Shown here: positions 63,033 through 64,000 of the stretch, one piece after another
Position numbering within the stretch: the first letter of the stretch is position 1
Layout of the letters: every line of letters begins with the position of its first letter
Assembly: GCF_014201355.1 (NCBI RefSeq)
Contig: NZ_JACHEG010000001.1
Coordinates: 1,178,001-1,242,000, forward strand
Reading direction: 5' to 3'
DNA from: Aliirhizobium wenxiniae
Lineage (GTDB): Bacteria; Pseudomonadota; Alphaproteobacteria; Rhizobiales; Rhizobiaceae
DNA: 64,000 bases
Notes under the pieces: model-generated
Database searches by the model: none
What the model saw: only the letters and a program-made list of their open reading frames with translations
Told to the model about the DNA's origin: nothing
Program-made: the position numbers and the translations under genes

Positions 63033-64000
63033 TCAAGCGGCTTCCTTGAGCGGATCATCCGGATCGATACCGTAATCCTTCAGCTTGCGGTAAAGCGTCG
63101 AGCGACCGATGCCGAGCTTGCGGGCAACCTGGCTCATCTGGCCGCGGTAGAACTTCAGTGCGAAACGAATCAGTTCCTCTTCCACATCGGCAAGTTTCCT
63201 CACTTCACCCGTGTCGTCGGTACTGACGATGACATTGTCCGATGCCGGGTAGGCAGCAGCCAGAAGCGCGCGCGGATCCGGCCGTGTCGTGCGAGGCGGC
63301 AGCATCGGCTGCGGGAAGCCCAGATCCTCGGTGATCGGGCGTAGGACCGCTGAAGGAGCAGACATTGGTGTGGTGGAAGTCGCGACCAGCTCGGGAGTGC
63401 GGAATTCCGGCACCTGGGCTGCAATCTGCGGGAAATCAAGCTCTGTAAGCTCGTCACCTTCCGCAAGTACGATGGCCCGGAAGATGGCGTTTTCGAGCTG
63501 GCGGATATTGCCCGGCCAGTCGTAAGCCGTCAGCAGTGCCAGCGCACCGGCGCTGACATTGAGGTTCTGCGGCAGCTTCTGCTCCAGCGAAAAACGCTCT
63601 GCGAAGACGCGCACCAGATGCGGAATGTCTTCCTTGCGGCGACGCAGAGCCGGGATCGTGATCGGAAACACGTTGAGGCGATAATAGAGATCCTCGCGGA
63701 AGCGACCGGCACGGACCTCTTCGATCAGGTCCTTGTTGGTCGCCGAAATAAGCCGCACATTGACCTTGTGGACGCGACCGGCACCGACCGTTTCGATCTC
63801 GCCCGACTGCACCGCGCGCAGCAGTTTCACCTGAACTTCAAGCGGCAAATCACCGATTTCGTCCAGGAAAAGCGTGCCGCCATCGGCCTCGACGAACTTG
63901 CCGGTGTGACGCTCTGTCGCTCCGGTAAACGCGCCCTTTTCGTGACCGAAGAGGATGCTCTCGACCAGATTGGCAGGGATGGCGCCACAGTTGACGGTGA
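63033..64000 (-). CDS. Sigma-54-dependent transcriptional activator, C-terminal part (runs off window)
   Basis: The visible 322 residues cover most of a sigma-54 activator AAA+ domain. [14 protein letters not shown] carries the GAFTGA loop that contacts sigma-54. [23 protein letters not shown] is Walker B and [15 protein letters not shown] the sensor region, followed by [13 protein letters not shown]. The C-terminal Fis-type helix-turn-helix is [21 protein letters not shown]. The start and any receiver domain lie beyond the right edge, so its signal is unknown. Confidence 0.93.
   Translation of the reverse strand, partial: TVNCGAIPANLVESILFGHEKGAFTGATERHTGKFVEADGGTLFLDEIGDLPLEVQVKLLRAVQSGEIETVGAGRVHKVNVRLISATNKDLIEEVRAGRFREDLYYRLNVFPITIPALRRRKEDIPHLVRVFAERFSLEQKLPQNLNVSAGALALLTAYDWPGNIRQLENAIFRAIVLAEGDELTELDFPQIAAQVPEFRTPELVATSTTPMSAPSAVLRPITEDLGFPQPMLPPRTTRPDPRALLAAAYPASDNVIVSTDDTGEVRKLADVEEELIRFALKFYRGQMSQVARKLGIGRSTLYRKLKDYGIDPDDPLKEAA

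Noticed and set aside
1..64000. CRISPR arrays, insertion sequences, prophage or integrated elements
   Set aside because: No regularly spaced repeats, transposase, integrase or phage structural genes could be seen, and base composition is even apart from short AT-rich promoters.

Overview
The window looks like a core-chromosome segment of an alphaproteobacterium of the order Hyphomicrobiales (Rhizobiales), most likely the family Rhizobiaceae (Rhizobium/Agrobacterium group). This rests on gene content: many alphaproteobacterial DUF families (DUF1192, DUF1465/RcdA, DUF1244, DUF2312/GapR, DUF4164, DUF882, DUF1036, DUF1284), a BioR-type biotin regulator with its operators, a sulfolipid sqdBDC operon, class I aldolase beside pgk, high coding-strand GC and dense packing. 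I see no rRNA, tRNA, insertion sequence, prophage or CRISPR array.

Layout. 1-6.3 kb holds the Tol-Pal envelope operon on the minus strand (ybgC, then a reversed DUF3617 gene, then tolQ-tolR-tolA-tolB-pal-cpoB; cpoB runs off the left edge). 6.4-9.4 kb is sqdB-sqdD-sqdC on the plus strand. 9.4-13.6 kb, minus strand, has two small conserved proteins, a Nudix hydrolase and ruvC-ruvA-ruvB with a VapBC-type toxin-antitoxin pair inserted between ruvC and ruvA. 13.8-20.6 kb carries a degenerate chemoreceptor-like protein, a luciferase-like flavoenzyme, YebC, a PPOX-like flavoprotein, an MBL-fold protein, an unknown protein, a YmdB phosphoesterase and 5-formyl-THF cyclo-ligase. 20.6-26.1 kb, minus strand, has a CorC-type CBS protein, a three-gene two-component cluster, a likely 6S RNA, zapA and a DUF4164 coiled-coil protein.

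26.4-36.5 kb is central carbon metabolism on the plus strand: tkt, gap, pgk and class I fba, interrupted by a minus-strand biotin locus (DUF1284, bioY, bioR, with two BioR boxes), an unexplained structured non-coding stretch and a K+/H+ antiporter. 36.6-47.8 kb has PhzF, an MFS permease, DUF1192, RcdA behind a perfect CtrA-type box, a P-loop kinase, rpmE, an ABC exporter with a glucoamylase-like (GH144-type) enzyme, a MotA/MotB-like channel pair and an inositol-monophosphatase family gene. 47.9-64 kb has a Sel1-repeat protein, a ThiE-like protein, TauE/SafE, two divergent YdcH genes, purEK, a cysteine-free L36, an alpha/beta hydrolase, pyk, DUF1036, an N-formylglutamate amidohydrolase, GapR, an amine oxidase, a DUF882 peptidase and the 3' part of a sigma-54 activator.

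Most of the window is ordinary housekeeping DNA. The items most worth a second look are the structured region at 31.55-31.86 kb, the toxin-antitoxin pair translationally coupled into ruvCAB, the apparently leaderless autoregulated bioR, the 6S RNA candidate, the MotAB-like pair with no flagellar neighbours, the three-gene phosphorelay, and the strong palindromic operator in front of fba.
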